Positions 16,771-24,471 of a DNA stretch of 64,000 bases are shown here, piece after piece. The stretch is from contig CAKONV010000008.1 in the NCBI GenBank assembly GCA_934098295.1, positions 12,993-76,992 of the forward strand, in the 5' to 3' direction. The position numbers and the translations under genes are program-made. Position 1 is the stretch's first letter; each line of letters begins with the position of its first letter. The DNA is from an uncultured Bacilli bacterium (lineage in GTDB: Bacteria; Bacillota_I; Bacilli_A; ML615J-28; CAG-313). The notes below the pieces were generated by a model that ran no database searches, had not been told where the DNA came from, and saw only the letters and a list, made by a program, of their open reading frames with translations.

Positions 16771-17472
16771 TTATTTTTTAAATACAATATATTTCTCATA
16801 TAATTCTATATCACATTCTAATGAAATATCATTTTTATTAAATTCTATAATAAATGGTATAACAAATACATCATTATTTAAAGAATTTCCATATTGTTCT
16901 GCATTCATTTGAATTTTAATAAGATTATTACATTTTGATACTTCATTTATATACCTTTTGATATTGCTACTTTTGCCATAGTAAAAGTAAACTAAAACAA
17001 TTTTATCTCTGAAAAAATCAGATGTGTAATTTTCAATAACGAAATTTTTATTATCATCATCAAAAATACTTATGTTACTAAATAATGCAATAAATTCATT
17101 ATAATTGTCAATAATATGAATTTTTTTATAATCACCAAAATTTGCATATCCATTATAAACCACTTCTTTGAAATCTAAAACATTAAATCTATCAGGGCTT
17201 TTATTTATTTCGTGTATTTTTGTAATAGTTTCATCATATATTTTATCAATTTGATTTTTTTCATTACATAACTTAATTTTTGATTTGCATTCCTCAATAC
17301 AACTAATTATCAAATTCCAGTTGCTTAAGCTATATTCTTTATAATCTAATTCTTCATATATTTTATCAAGTTGTGCATATTTTCGTTCTTTTAAACTATT
17401 ATTTGTTTTACTACATCCAACCATCACAGATACAATAACTAACATAAAACATACCATTAATATTTTTTTCAT
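16771..17472 (-). CDS. Lipoprotein, function unknown
   Basis: 233 aa from ATG 17472 with AAAGGGGA upstream; a TTG 18 nt earlier is less likely. Lipobox in MKKILMVCFMLVIVSVMVGC. Residues ~25-75 form a helical region (YAQLDKIYEELDYKEYSLS), and the C-terminal half (VVYNGYANFGDYKKIHII to DIELYEKYIVFKK) resembles the C-terminal halves of the lipoproteins at 18672 and 19707, with the shared pattern FFRDKIVLVYFYYG / FFDNKSLVLYYS / FFKDKSLIIYSF. These are paralogues of one family. The stop of the 31-aa ORF at 17474 is one base before this ATG. Confidence 0.7.
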   Translation of the reverse strand: MKKILMVCFMLVIVSVMVGCSKTNNSLKERKYAQLDKIYEELDYKEYSLSNWNLIISCIEECKSKIKLCNEKNQIDKIYDETITKIHEINKSPDRFNVLDFKEVVYNGYANFGDYKKIHIIDNYNEFIALFSNISIFDDDNKNFVIENYTSDFFRDKIVLVYFYYGKSSNIKRYINEVSKCNNLIKIQMNAEQYGNSLNNDVFVIPFIIEFNKNDISLECDIELYEKYIVFKK

Positions 17473-17473
17473 T

Positions 17474-17569
17474 TTATCGTCCCCTTTCAATCATATTAAT
17501 ATTATTATTTAGTAATATATTTTTATTTTCAAAAATAATCACCATATTCATTGAATAAATTTTAATCAT
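17474..17569 (-). CDS. Tiny ORF translationally coupled to a lipoprotein gene
   Basis: 31 codons starting MIKIYSMNMVIIFENKN, with TAGGAGAT 9 nt upstream. Its stop is followed one base later by the ATG of the lipoprotein gene (TAAAATG), so ribosomes can pass from one to the other. A related start (MIKIYLMNMVIIFEC) is found at 19195-19242, also before a lipoprotein of the same family. Confidence 0.45.
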   Translation of the reverse strand: MIKIYSMNMVIIFENKNILLNNNINMIERGR

Positions 17570-17594
17570 ATCTAGTATCTCCTATTTAATGCTA

Positions 17595-17669
17595 TTAGTA
17601 TACTTCTAGCCGTATACTATGGCCAACTAGCTCTTTGATAATCCGTTTTAATACTAAATAAATTAACAT
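17595..17669 (-). CDS. Tiny ORF, repeated leader peptide family (copy 2)
   Basis: 24 codons, MLIYLVLKRIIKELVGHSIR and four more residues, with GGGGAGGTACTATT before the ATG. It differs from the copy at 20694-20768 by four bases, three of them silent in this frame. The last codons form a hairpin (GTATAC...GTATAC). Confidence 0.5.
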   Translation of the reverse strand: MLIYLVLKRIIKELVGHSIRLEVY

Positions 17670-17747
17670 AATAGTACCTCCCCATACTGTCTTTTACGTT
17701 CCACCATTACTATTATATGCAAACTACATATAATAATTTATTTTTAA

Positions 17748-17776
17748 ACACCCCCCTTTTTATCCAAAGGGAGCTT
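17748..17776 (-). terminator. Terminator-like hairpin after the subtilase remnant (copy A)
   Basis: GCTCCCTTT-GGATA-AAAAGGGGGG on the minus strand, but the T-run is weak (TGTTT). Equivalent to the better hairpin at 20846-20874. Confidence 0.5.
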
Positions 17777-17875
17777 ATTTCTAAGAGTGTATTAAAGCAG
17801 ACTTAGGAATTTGATTTTTATATTTTTATTATCATTACTTTAACACTTTAATAATGAGGAATATACTAATATATT

Positions 17876-18660
17876 TTATCGATTTATTATAACTTTTGTA
17901 CCAATAGTAACTATACTACTTATATCGCCTTCACTTAATGATATTGTTGAAACACTGTTATTTGTAATTATAACTAAACTTCCCATTGAATTTTCAGTAA
18001 AACACCTAGCACTTCAGGATCTTTATCTCCCACAATAACAAAAAACTTCACAAGTACCAAGTAAAGTTATTTCATTATCCAATATTTGCATTTCCTGTAG
18101 TATAATTCCATGCTTTGATTACATTAATCACATATGTTTGATTAAGTCCCCCATTGATCATTCAAAAAATACGTATCATCAGTTGATAAATCTAAACTTT
18201 CAATATAATTAGGTTCAACAGAATATGCATCATTTCTTTTTTCTAATTATTTAATTGCCGTAAGAACATTCTCTTTACCTGGATTACCAATAGTTAAGTT
18301 AAAAGAATTAACATCTATAAGCATATTATTTTCTTTATGTTTGGATAGTAAACTCTAATCCCTTGTTTGTTCGGCCGTAATTTGTTTTTCAAAAATATCT
18401 ATTGAATTTTCCGTTAAATCTTCAACATTTATACAATTAATTTCTTTAAGATAAGTCTTTCATATTAAGGAAAAATCATTTTTTAAAACGACTATAATAC
18501 TATCGTCAAGAAAATCATCTGCCAACGTAGCATCACAAACTAATACTTCTCCATTATTTTCTGTAGATGCATTTACACTAATTGTTGAAAAACATACTAT
18601 TATTAATAAAACAAATATAAACAATAATAAATTCCTATACATTTTCGATTTAAAAAACAT
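17876..18660 (-). pseudogene. Degraded, internally deleted subtilase gene
   Basis: Starts with a signal peptide (MYRNLLLFIFVLLIIVCFST) but stops after ~66 codons. In the same frame, past TGA, TAG and TAA, one can read ENVLTAIK and YSVEPNYIESLDLSTDD followed by YFLNDQWG and, after a one-base insertion, VIKAWNYTTG. The pattern ND.YF..QWGL...AW..TTG is the start of an S8 peptidase domain. The catalytic core is missing: the sequence jumps to a C-terminal piece (NSVSTISLSEGDISSI) that is nearly identical at 20975-21180. Clearly non-functional. Confidence 0.75.
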
Positions 18661-18671
18661 ATTTTACTCAT

Positions 18672-19157
18672 TTACTTTATTCTACATTTTAATTTATCAA
18701 ATGAATTTATATCATTTTTATCAATTTCAATAATAAATAATCTTGGTGTTTCCACAGTTACACCTTCATTTTTTTTATTAATTTTAATATTTAAAAATAA
18801 TTCGCTATCAGTAATACTAATCGACTGAAAAGTATATTTTAAACCTCCTTTTGGATCAATAGAATAATACAATACTAAAGATTTATTATCAAAAAAATCA
18901 TTACAATATTTTTTCAGGAATGTGTCATCATTAATAATAAATTCTTTGCTATTAAGATCATTAACCAATTGATTGTAATTTTTATATATTTTCAACTCAT
19001 CACCATCTGATCTTATTTCATTTATATTACTTCCATCTGCTAAACAAATTAAAGATGGATTTTCTTCAAAAACATCAAATTTAACATCATAATTTTGACA
19101 AGAAACACAAATTAACATAAAACAGCACATCATTACCAACACAAATAATTTTTTCAT
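18672..19157 (-). CDS. Lipoprotein, function unknown
   Basis: 161 aa, ribosome site GAAAGGAG. Signal and lipobox MKKLFVLVMMCCFMLICVSC. The mature part carries the family pattern seen in its neighbours (KIYKNYNQLVNDLNSKEFII, KKYCNDFFDNKSLVLYYS, then FIIEIDKNDINSF). Preceded by the tiny ORF at 19195-19242. No function recognised; paralogue of 16771-17472 and 19707-20408. Confidence 0.7.
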   Translation of the reverse strand: MKKLFVLVMMCCFMLICVSCQNYDVKFDVFEENPSLICLADGSNINEIRSDGDELKIYKNYNQLVNDLNSKEFIINDDTFLKKYCNDFFDNKSLVLYYSIDPKGGLKYTFQSISITDSELFLNIKINKKNEGVTVETPRLFIIEIDKNDINSFDKLKCRIK

Positions 19158-19194
19158 TTCACGTAACTCCTTTCAATATTTATTATATATTTAA

Positions 19195-19242
19195 CTAACA
19201 TTCAAAGATAATCACCATATTCATTAAATAAATCTTAATCAT
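19195..19242 (-). CDS. Tiny ORF before a lipoprotein gene
   Basis: 15 codons, MIKIYLMNMVIIFEC, with AGGGGGTATTACAC before the ATG. Same start and same frame as the ORF at 17474-17569, of which it is probably a shortened copy. Confidence 0.4.
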   Translation of the reverse strand: MIKIYLMNMVIIFEC

Positions 19243-19266
19243 GTGTAATACCCCCTATTATTTATA

Positions 19267-19674
19267 TTATATGTTAACAAATTTTACAGCTATTACACCA
19301 TTATAATTATCTTCATTTGTTACAATAGCGGTATAAGTGTTTGTTTTATTTTCTTCTACTACTTTGCCATTAAATGTCCACTCTTTTACCTTATATCCTT
19401 CTTTGGGGGTTGCAATAAATGTTACTTCGCGACTTCCCTTTTTACCTCCACGAAGTACTATACAATAACTATTTTCTCCACAATTAAGTTCACAAACACT
19501 AAAGTCATTACAACGTTTAATTGTTGGATTAAAGGAATCTGTGGTTTGAATAGTTAATTTTCCTTCTCCTTCTGTAACAGAAAAATGGAAAATATAACCA
19601 TATTCTGACTTAGTACAACCAATCATTGCAATACTAAGCATTATAAGAACAATTACAAAAAAGATTTTTTTCAT
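19267..19674 (-). CDS. Small lipoprotein with one InlB/Listeria-Bacteroides-type repeat
   Basis: 135 aa. Signal and lipobox (MKKIFFVIVLIMLSIAMIGC), a Cys-containing segment (FNPTIKRCNDFSVCELNCGE), then a beta-grasp repeat of the InlB B type: REVTFIATPKEGYKVKEWTF followed by NGKVVEENKT and YNGVIAVKFV. Such repeats occur in cell-surface proteins and are probably structural. The ribosome site (GGTGG) is weak. A broken, almost identical copy lies at 15837-16163. Confidence 0.75.
   Translation of the reverse strand: MKKIFFVIVLIMLSIAMIGCTKSEYGYIFHFSVTEGEGKLTIQTTDSFNPTIKRCNDFSVCELNCGENSYCIVLRGGKKGSREVTFIATPKEGYKVKEWTFNGKVVEENKTNTYTAIVTNEDNYNGVIAVKFVNI
19348..19674 (-). repeat. Near-identical 327-bp duplication (partner of 15837-16163)
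   Basis: Only about four mismatches were seen against 15837-16163. Identity ends abruptly at the ATG on one side and at GAAGAAAAT on the other, so the duplication is recent compared with the rest of the array. Confidence 0.8.
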
Positions 19675-19706
19675 CTCAGTTTACACCACCCTTTTTATCA
19701 AAATCT

Positions 19707-20408
19707 TTATTCATAATTAATTTTTATTTCTTTGGCATTTTCGATTTCTGCTTTATTTACTTCTATTAATATCATCCAACGAAATGCTTCTGTTGTATAA
19801 AAGCCATCTTTTAAAATTATTTTTTCAACAATTATCAATTCTTCTTCATTTAAAATTAAGTCTTCTATTACAGTTTCTTTACCATACCCTGTTTCAAAGG
19901 AATATATAATTAATGATTTGTCTTTAAAGAACTCATTATTATATATTGATTCATATTCATTTATAAAATTATTGTTATATTCTTTACACAAATTATTCAA
20001 TTCTTCATATGAATTAATTATTCCACAAGAATATATTTGAAATTTATTATCTACTATTTTGTATCCAAAAAAACCCATACCATTATAATTTATCTTATAT
20101 TTAATCTTTTTGCCATTATTTATTATATTACTTTTTTCCTTTAATTTAACATATAACTTAATATTTTGTTCAACTAATTCGTTATCATATTTTTTAGTAT
20201 ATAGGCTATCATAATACAAATTTTCTATATAATCTACATTGTCAATTGGTACATCATCAAATGAAATAATACTACCTTTTTCTTTTTCTATTAATAAAAT
20301 ATCTTCATTTATTTTAAAACTAACTGTTAATAAATTATTTTTATTATCACATCCGACCATCACAAATACAATAACTAACATAAAACATACCATTAATATT
20401 TTCTTCAT
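19707..20408 (-). CDS. Lipoprotein, function unknown
   Basis: 233 aa. Signal and lipobox MKKILMVCFMLVIVFVMVGC are almost the same as those of 16771-17472, as is the non-coding strand around them. N-terminal ~100 residues differ; the C-terminal half keeps FFKDKSLIIYSFETGYGKE and ILIEVNKAEIENAKEIKINY. Its ATG overlaps the stop of the upstream membrane protein gene (ATGA at 20405-20408). Confidence 0.7.
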   Translation of the reverse strand: MKKILMVCFMLVIVFVMVGCDNKNNLLTVSFKINEDILLIEKEKGSIISFDDVPIDNVDYIENLYYDSLYTKKYDNELVEQNIKLYVKLKEKSNIINNGKKIKYKINYNGMGFFGYKIVDNKFQIYSCGIINSYEELNNLCKEYNNNFINEYESIYNNEFFKDKSLIIYSFETGYGKETVIEDLILNEEELIIVEKIILKDGFYTTEAFRWMILIEVNKAEIENAKEIKINYE

Positions 20409-20659
20409 TTTTGCGTTCCTCCTTTATAACGTTTGTATAGAATTATTATTAAAAAAATTATTATATAAAACACAACAATTGAAATTAAAAGGCAAATAAC
20501 CCAATAAACAAATAAAAAAAGCCATGTCCAAGCTCCATATTCGTTTAAATGTGCATATTTAATAATACGAATTATTACAGGTATTAATGAAATAATTATA
20601 CCAATAATACAACTTAATATTAAATTGAATTTGAAATCACTTTTATTATATAATTTCAT
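20405..20659 (-). CDS. Small two-helix membrane protein
   Basis: 84 aa. Two membrane segments: LILSCIIGIIISLIPVII (~13-30) and a long one from WLFLFVYWVICLLISIVV to YIIIFLIIILY (~46-76), with a basic tail KRYKGGTQK. GGAG-type ribosome site (GAAAGGAGC). First gene of a two-gene unit with the lipoprotein at 19707. No family recognised. Confidence 0.6.
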   Translation of the reverse strand: MKLYNKSDFKFNLILSCIIGIIISLIPVIIRIIKYAHLNEYGAWTWLFLFVYWVICLLISIVVFYIIIFLIIILYKRYKGGTQK

Positions 20660-20693
20660 TTTTATTTTTCAGCTCCTTTCACTTTTAAGTTGG

Positions 20694-20768
20694 TTAGTAT
20701 ACTTCTAGCCGTATACTATGACCAGCTAACTCTTTGATAATCCGTTTTAACACTAAATAAATTAACAT
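20694..20768 (-). CDS. Tiny ORF, repeated leader peptide family (copy 3)
   Basis: 24 codons, MLIYLVLKRIIKELAGHSIR plus LEVY, with GGGAGGTACTAT before the ATG and a TATAAT box about 45 nt upstream. It is the best-preserved member and stands 34 nt before the membrane-protein gene. Confidence 0.5.
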   Translation of the reverse strand: MLIYLVLKRIIKELAGHSIRLEVY

Positions 20769-20845
20769 ATAGTACCTCCCTATACTGTTTTTTGCATTCT
20801 ATCTCTATTATATACTAGTTAAATACAATAACATATATTTAAACA

Positions 20846-20874
20846 AAAAGCCCCCTTTTATCCAAAGAGAGCTT
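20846..20874 (-). terminator. Terminator after the subtilase tail (copy B)
   Basis: AAGCTCTCTTT-GGAT-AAAAGGGGGCTTTTT on the minus strand. Preceded by CCTAAGTCTGCTGGGGAACA and CTCTTAG, which can pair as CTAAG/CTTAG. Confidence 0.7.
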
Positions 20875-20974
20875 ATTTCTAAGAGTGTTCCCCAGCAGAC
20901 TTAGGAATTTGATTTTTATATTTTTTATTATCATTACTTTAACACTTTAATAATGAGTAATATACTAATATATT

Positions 20975-21369
20975 TTATCGATTTATGATAACTTTTGTAT
21001 CGATAGTAAATATACTGCTTATATCGCCTTCACTTAATGATATTGTTGAAACACTGTTATTTGTAACTATAACTAAACTTCCCATTGAATTTTCAGCGGA
21101 AACACATAGCACTTTAGGATCTTTATCTCCCACAATAACAAAAATCTTCACAAGTACCAAGTAAAGTTATTTCATTGTCTAATTTTCGCATTACATAACC
21201 AACTTTTGGTTATCCATCAATTTAAATATAATAATTTTCATTATTAATTAATAACATAATCACATCAGCAAGATTGTCATCATTTTTGATTTTCATTTTC
21301 TTTGATTATGTAACAACAGTGCTTCCACATAATACTACAACAGTTAAAAAACCTTTTCTTTGACAACAT
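20975..21369 (-). pseudogene. Subtilase tail plus remnant of a secreted/lipoprotein gene
   Basis: The 3' part (20975-21160) encodes VGDKDPKVLCVSAENSMGSL, then NNSVSTISLSEGDISSIFTI and VIINR, the same C-terminal piece as at 17876; a one-base shift separates it from the preceding ITLLGTCED. Further upstream (about 21222-21369) a frame reads GFLTVVVLCGSTVVT, stop, SKKMKIKNDDNLADVIMLLI: a signal peptide remnant. No intact gene. The following 21370-21635 contains AT-rich sequence where I see nothing. Confidence 0.6.
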
Positions 21370-21635
21370 TATACATTATATGATTAATTTTGTCAAGGGC
21401 TTTCATTCTCATTACTTATCTTCTGCTTTTCAATTTAACTAATAACTTTCAAACATTTATGATAAAATAATTACTCATTAATTTTTTATATTTAATAGTT
21501 CTCATATGATGCCACTACATTCAGTTTTATTTTTATTGTATTATTAAATAAATTTTTAAAAGTAATATCATATACCAAGTTATTAAAACTTTTAATTATA
21601 TACTCGTTTGTGGTATTGATTATAAATTTTACTAA

Positions 21636-22385
21636 CTAAAAAATTTTCTCCTCTATTAATACTAAATAATTGTTTTCGTTATCTATTTCTATAGAAAAAT
21701 ATACTGGTTCTGAATCTACACTAGTATATATTATATTATCATTATTATCTTTTAAATAGTTGCCTCCGCTATAACTTATTTTCATCATATATTTGCCTTG
21801 ACTTAAATGTAAACTCTCTAAATCAAAACTATACATATATGTAGGTGCTGGATAGAAATTTAAAATTTTAACAACTTTATATGTATCTTCGTTTTCATTT
21901 TTCAATTCCACACAAGCATTTAAAATTCCTTCATAATATGGATCAGGAACATCCTTATACCAATGTATTTCACTTGAAGTAATTGTAATATTATTAGGCT
22001 TTTCTAATTTTTTATAATCATTACTAAATTCCTTAATATTTGTGTTTTTTAATAAAATAATTTTTGATGTTTGCTTATATAAAATCAATTTATCATCAAG
22101 TAATTTGAATTTAATTTTATATATTATATTTTCGCAAGTGTAATAATCATTTTCCATCTTAAATTTATATACATATGAAATAATGTTTTTATCACAAAAA
22201 GAAGTTGCTTTTATCTTTTCAGATATTGTGATGAATGGATTTTTAACTATACAATAATAATGATCATTACTATAAACACCATCTTTTATCAACTCCGTTG
22301 GTTTTTCATCTTGATTTTTTTCTTTACATCCGGCAAGAGCAAATCCTAATATAAATAATACTAATATTAAAACTATTTTTCTCAT
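21636..22385 (-). CDS. Lipoprotein, function unknown
   Basis: 249 aa from ATG 22385 (GAAAGGGA upstream). Lipobox in MRKIVLILVLFILGFALAGC. The mature part has an LRR-free, beta-rich look; the last third (YMYSFDLESLHLSQGKYMMK, then VYFSIEIDNENNYLVLIEE) shares the 'YFSIEID.N' ending pattern with the other lipoproteins in the array. It follows a long leader: promoter at 22659-22687, terminator at 22561-22584, and a degenerate tiny ORF at 22441-22494. Confidence 0.7.
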   Translation of the reverse strand: MRKIVLILVLFILGFALAGCKEKNQDEKPTELIKDGVYSNDHYYCIVKNPFITISEKIKATSFCDKNIISYVYKFKMENDYYTCENIIYKIKFKLLDDKLILYKQTSKIILLKNTNIKEFSNDYKKLEKPNNITITSSEIHWYKDVPDPYYEGILNACVELKNENEDTYKVVKILNFYPAPTYMYSFDLESLHLSQGKYMMKISYSGGNYLKDNNDNIIYTSVDSEPVYFSIEIDNENNYLVLIEEKIF

Positions 22386-22440
22386 TTTTATTTTTATCCC
22401 TTTCAATTTTAAATTAAGTTTACATGTCTTTAGACATATA

Positions 22441-22494
22441 TTAATGGCCTAACAACGCTTTGACAATTCATATTTGTAATAAATAGATTTTCAT
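22441..22494 (-). pseudogene. Degenerate member of the tiny-ORF family (copy 4)
   Basis: GGAGGTATTGT then ATG; reads MKIYLLQI, TGA, IVKALLGH, TAA. Codon by codon it lines up with the copy at 20694 (RIIKELAGH), with TGA in place of an Arg codon. Followed by a small hairpin ATGTC-TAAA-GACAT in the place where the other copies have GTATAC hairpins. Confidence 0.45.
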
Positions 22495-22560
22495 ACAATA
22501 CCTCCTTATTCATTTTTTTATCATATTATTATATGCCGTGTATATAGTTTTTTTAAAAAA

Positions 22561-22652
22561 ACTCTCCTTATTTTTTTGGAGAGTGAATTTTTTTAAATTG
22601 TGTGTTATTCTTAAGAATGTCCCCACGCAAACTTAAGCAATTTATATTTTAT
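22561..22652 (-). ncRNA. Short terminated leader RNA upstream of a lipoprotein gene
   Basis: From the predicted start near 22652 the RNA carries CTTAAG ... CTTAAG flanking TTTGCGTGGGGACATT, and ends in CTCTCC / GGAGAG with seven T (22561-22584). The whole transcript would be ~95 nt. It may be an attenuated leader of 21636-22385 or an independent small RNA. Confidence 0.5.
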
Positions 22653-22658
22653 ATGCAC

Positions 22659-22687
22659 ATTTTATCATAATATGAAAAATAATGCAA
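22659..22687 (-). promoter_or_regulatory. Promoter of the leader RNA
   Basis: TTGCAT (22682-22687), 17-nt spacer, TAAAAT (22659-22664) on the minus strand. Confidence 0.65.
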
Positions 22688-22704
22688 GCGTTTTATGATT
22701 TTAT

Positions 22705-22720
22705 TGTTGATATATCAACA
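22705..22720. promoter_or_regulatory. Perfect 16-bp palindrome upstream of the promoter
   Basis: TGTTGATATATCAACA, starting 18 bp upstream of the -35 box. Typical size and symmetry for a dimeric repressor or activator site. The surrounding 22721-22934 is AT-rich and I see no gene in it. Confidence 0.5.
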
Positions 22721-22934
22721 TTTTAGTTATCTATAAATATTTATATTAAGTAAATTCAAAAATAACATTAAAACTAAAAATTATTATGTTCATACTAAAT
22801 AAAATACAATTATTTTTTTTACGAATTCTCTAACTAGATGTGTTTTTCTACTTGTCTTCCTTCATATATCATTAATTGTTTAGTGCGTTTATTTTTCTTG
22901 CAATTTAATAATTCATTACTTTATAAAAATATGT

Positions 22935-22978
22935 ATAAAAAAACACCATTAGTCTATTAGATTAATGGTGTTTTTTTT
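22935..22978 (-). terminator. Terminator of the XRE-GNAT operon
   Basis: AACACCATTA ... TAATGGTGTT stem with T-runs on both strands, directly after the stop at 22981. Confidence 0.85.
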
Positions 22979-22980
22979 GA

Positions 22981-23991
22981 TTATTCAACTTTCAATGTAA
23001 AAGTTTCTTTATCTTTTTGTTCAAATCCTATTTCTAATAAACATCTTTTATAAAAATCATATCTTCTCATTAAAATTGTATATTTACTTAAACATACCTT
23101 TAGCTGATTTATGTTGTGTTTTTCTTTTATTGTATTATAAAAGTTTCTTGCTTCATCTACTATTTTTACAAGAGCACTTTTAAATAAGTAATCTTCATCT
23201 AAATAAAATTCTATATTTATTGAATGTTCGCTATATTTAGGATTATCATCTTCATGGTCAGTATAATAGATATGCGTATATCCTACTGCTATTCTACTAC
23301 ATCTAACTGTTTTTACTAATGCATTTTCATTTGTTGAATATGACATTATAGTATTTTCATATGTCGATATATTTGGCAGTAAAATATATGGTTCCTCATC
23401 ATTTCTGCATTTATAATTTTTATAAAATTCATTCATCATAGATTTTGAAACAAATCTAATATCATCTTTATTTAGCTTTGATAAATAAAAATTACTTTCA
23501 AGATTTAGTTCATAATAAACAGCGCCATCATCGCCAGGATAAATACTACCAAAAGATTTAATATTTTCATTTTTAGTAAATCCTAATTTTTCAAATAACC
23601 TTCTACTATTTTCACATGCAAATGCCACTATCTTTATAGCATTTTCTTCTTTTAAAATTCTAATAACACTTTTAATGAAACTAGTACCATAGCCTTGTCT
23701 TTGATAGTCTTTATCTACGATTAAAGATGATATTAAATATTCATCGTACTTTTCAATTTGTTCAACAGTTTCATAGTTTTTATATGTTTCAACAAAACAA
23801 CTTGCGATAACTTTATCATTTAATATTCCTAAAATATAAAAATTATGTTTTGAATCAAGGTTCATATATCGTACATTATAATACATATATGTACCCTTAT
23901 TTGTATTCCACTGCTTATGATGCATTAATGTAATTTGTTCTGCCCATTCATCTGGAAAATGGATTGTTTTATACACTTTAAAATCATTCAT
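22981..23991 (-). CDS. GNAT-family N-acetyltransferase with a second unassigned domain
   Basis: 336 aa from ATG 23991 (AGGTG 6 nt upstream; a GTG nine bases earlier is less likely). Residues ~1-155 form a GNAT domain: LISSLIVDKDYQRQGYGTSF holds the acetyl-CoA loop RQGYGT, followed by IVAFACENSRRLFEKLGFTK. Residues ~160-336 (DDIRFVSKSMMNEFYKNYKC, SINIEFYLDEDYLF, RRYDFYKRCLLEIGFEQKD) may be a second, degenerate GNAT-like fold. Substrate unknown. It follows the XRE regulator by 17 nt, probably one operon. Confidence 0.75.
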   Translation of the reverse strand: MNDFKVYKTIHFPDEWAEQITLMHHKQWNTNKGTYMYYNVRYMNLDSKHNFYILGILNDKVIASCFVETYKNYETVEQIEKYDEYLISSLIVDKDYQRQGYGTSFIKSVIRILKEENAIKIVAFACENSRRLFEKLGFTKNENIKSFGSIYPGDDGAVYYELNLESNFYLSKLNKDDIRFVSKSMMNEFYKNYKCRNDEEPYILLPNISTYENTIMSYSTNENALVKTVRCSRIAVGYTHIYYTDHEDDNPKYSEHSINIEFYLDEDYLFKSALVKIVDEARNFYNTIKEKHNINQLKVCLSKYTILMRRYDFYKRCLLEIGFEQKDKETFTLKVE

Positions 23992-24008
23992 TATTAACAC
24001 CTACTTCC

Positions 24009-24215
24009 TTAATATAAATCTTTTAATAATTCTTCCAAAGTACAATCAAGCATTTTAGTAAGGGGAACAAGATATAAAATACTTGGATAGCTTATGCCTT
24101 GTTCCCACTTTGATATTGACTGTCTAGAAATGCGTAATTTCTTTGCTAGGTCTTCTTGAGATAAGTTTTTCTTTTCTCTTAAAGATTTTAAATTGTTTTC
24201 GAAACTAATAATCAA
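24009..24215 (-). CDS. XRE-family transcriptional regulator, single HTH
   Basis: 68 aa, one helix-turn-helix of the Cro/C1 type: LKSLREKKNLSQEDLAKKLR, ISRQSISKWEQGISYPS, LTKMLDCTLEELL. Starts with TTG after AGAGGTA. Likely represses or activates its own operon, which includes the acetyltransferase. Nothing else is fused to it. Confidence 0.85.
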   Translation of the reverse strand: MIISFENNLKSLREKKNLSQEDLAKKLRISRQSISKWEQGISYPSILYLVPLTKMLDCTLEELLKDLY

Positions 24216-24275
24216 ATACCTCTTTTCTTTTTAATATAATGTTTTTCATATATATCAAACATCCTTCTTGTAGCA

Positions 24276-24309
24276 ACAAAAAAGCACCTCTAATAAACTA
24301 GAAGTGCTT
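24276..24309 (-). terminator. Terminator of the 20-codon gene
   Basis: AAGCACTTCTAG / AGAGGTGCTT stem followed by TTTTTTG on the minus strand. Confidence 0.85.
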
Positions 24310-24337
24310 ATAGTTTCTATATGCTTGCTACTGGATG

Positions 24338-24400
24338 TTATTTATCCATACCTAGAAAGGTTATTATTACTTCTAATTTATTATAAAACATATTATTCAT
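24338..24400 (-). CDS. Self-contained gene for a 20-residue peptide
   Basis: ATG at 24400 with GAAAGGAG 7 nt upstream; the product is MNNMFYNKLEVIITFLGMDK, a hydrophobic centre with charged ends. It has its own near-perfect promoter (24443-24471) and its own terminator (24276-24309), a transcript of about 160 nt. The arrangement recalls small type I toxin or regulatory-peptide genes, but no antisense promoter was identified and the peptide is unknown to me. Confidence 0.55.
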   Translation of the reverse strand: MNNMFYNKLEVIITFLGMDK

Positions 24401-24442
24401 AATAACCAACTCCTTTCGTTGTTTAAGGTCTTTTACACTAAT

Positions 24443-24471
24443 ATTATATATTAATTTTGATAATTTATCAA
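24443..24471 (-). promoter_or_regulatory. Promoter of the 20-codon gene
   Basis: TTGATA (24466-24471), 17-nt spacer, TATAAT (24443-24448) on the minus strand. Confidence 0.75.

Larger units (their letters stand above)
17594..18080 (-). repeat. Direct repeat block, copy A
   Basis: About 490 bp containing the end of the subtilase remnant, the CCTAAGTCTGC segment, the hairpin at 17748 and the tiny ORF. It is clearly similar along its whole length to 20693-21180 (copy B), about 3.1 kb away in the same orientation. Confidence 0.7.
20693..21180 (-). repeat. Direct repeat block, copy B
   Basis: Partner of 17594-18080: same order of subtilase tail, CCTAAGTCTGC segment, terminator hairpin and tiny ORF. 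Confidence 0.7.

Noticed and set aside
21193..21207. AACCAAAAGTTGGTT-type short palindrome as an operator
   Set aside because: It lies inside a pseudogene remnant with no promoter nearby; likely chance.
22441..22494. TGA read as Trp (Mycoplasma-type code), suggested by TGA inside the tiny ORF and twice in the IS21 remnant
   Set aside because: Intact genes end in TGA in overlapping operons (2853, 20405) and just before or inside terminators (30394), and other pseudogenes have TAA and TAG as well. TGA is an ordinary stop here.
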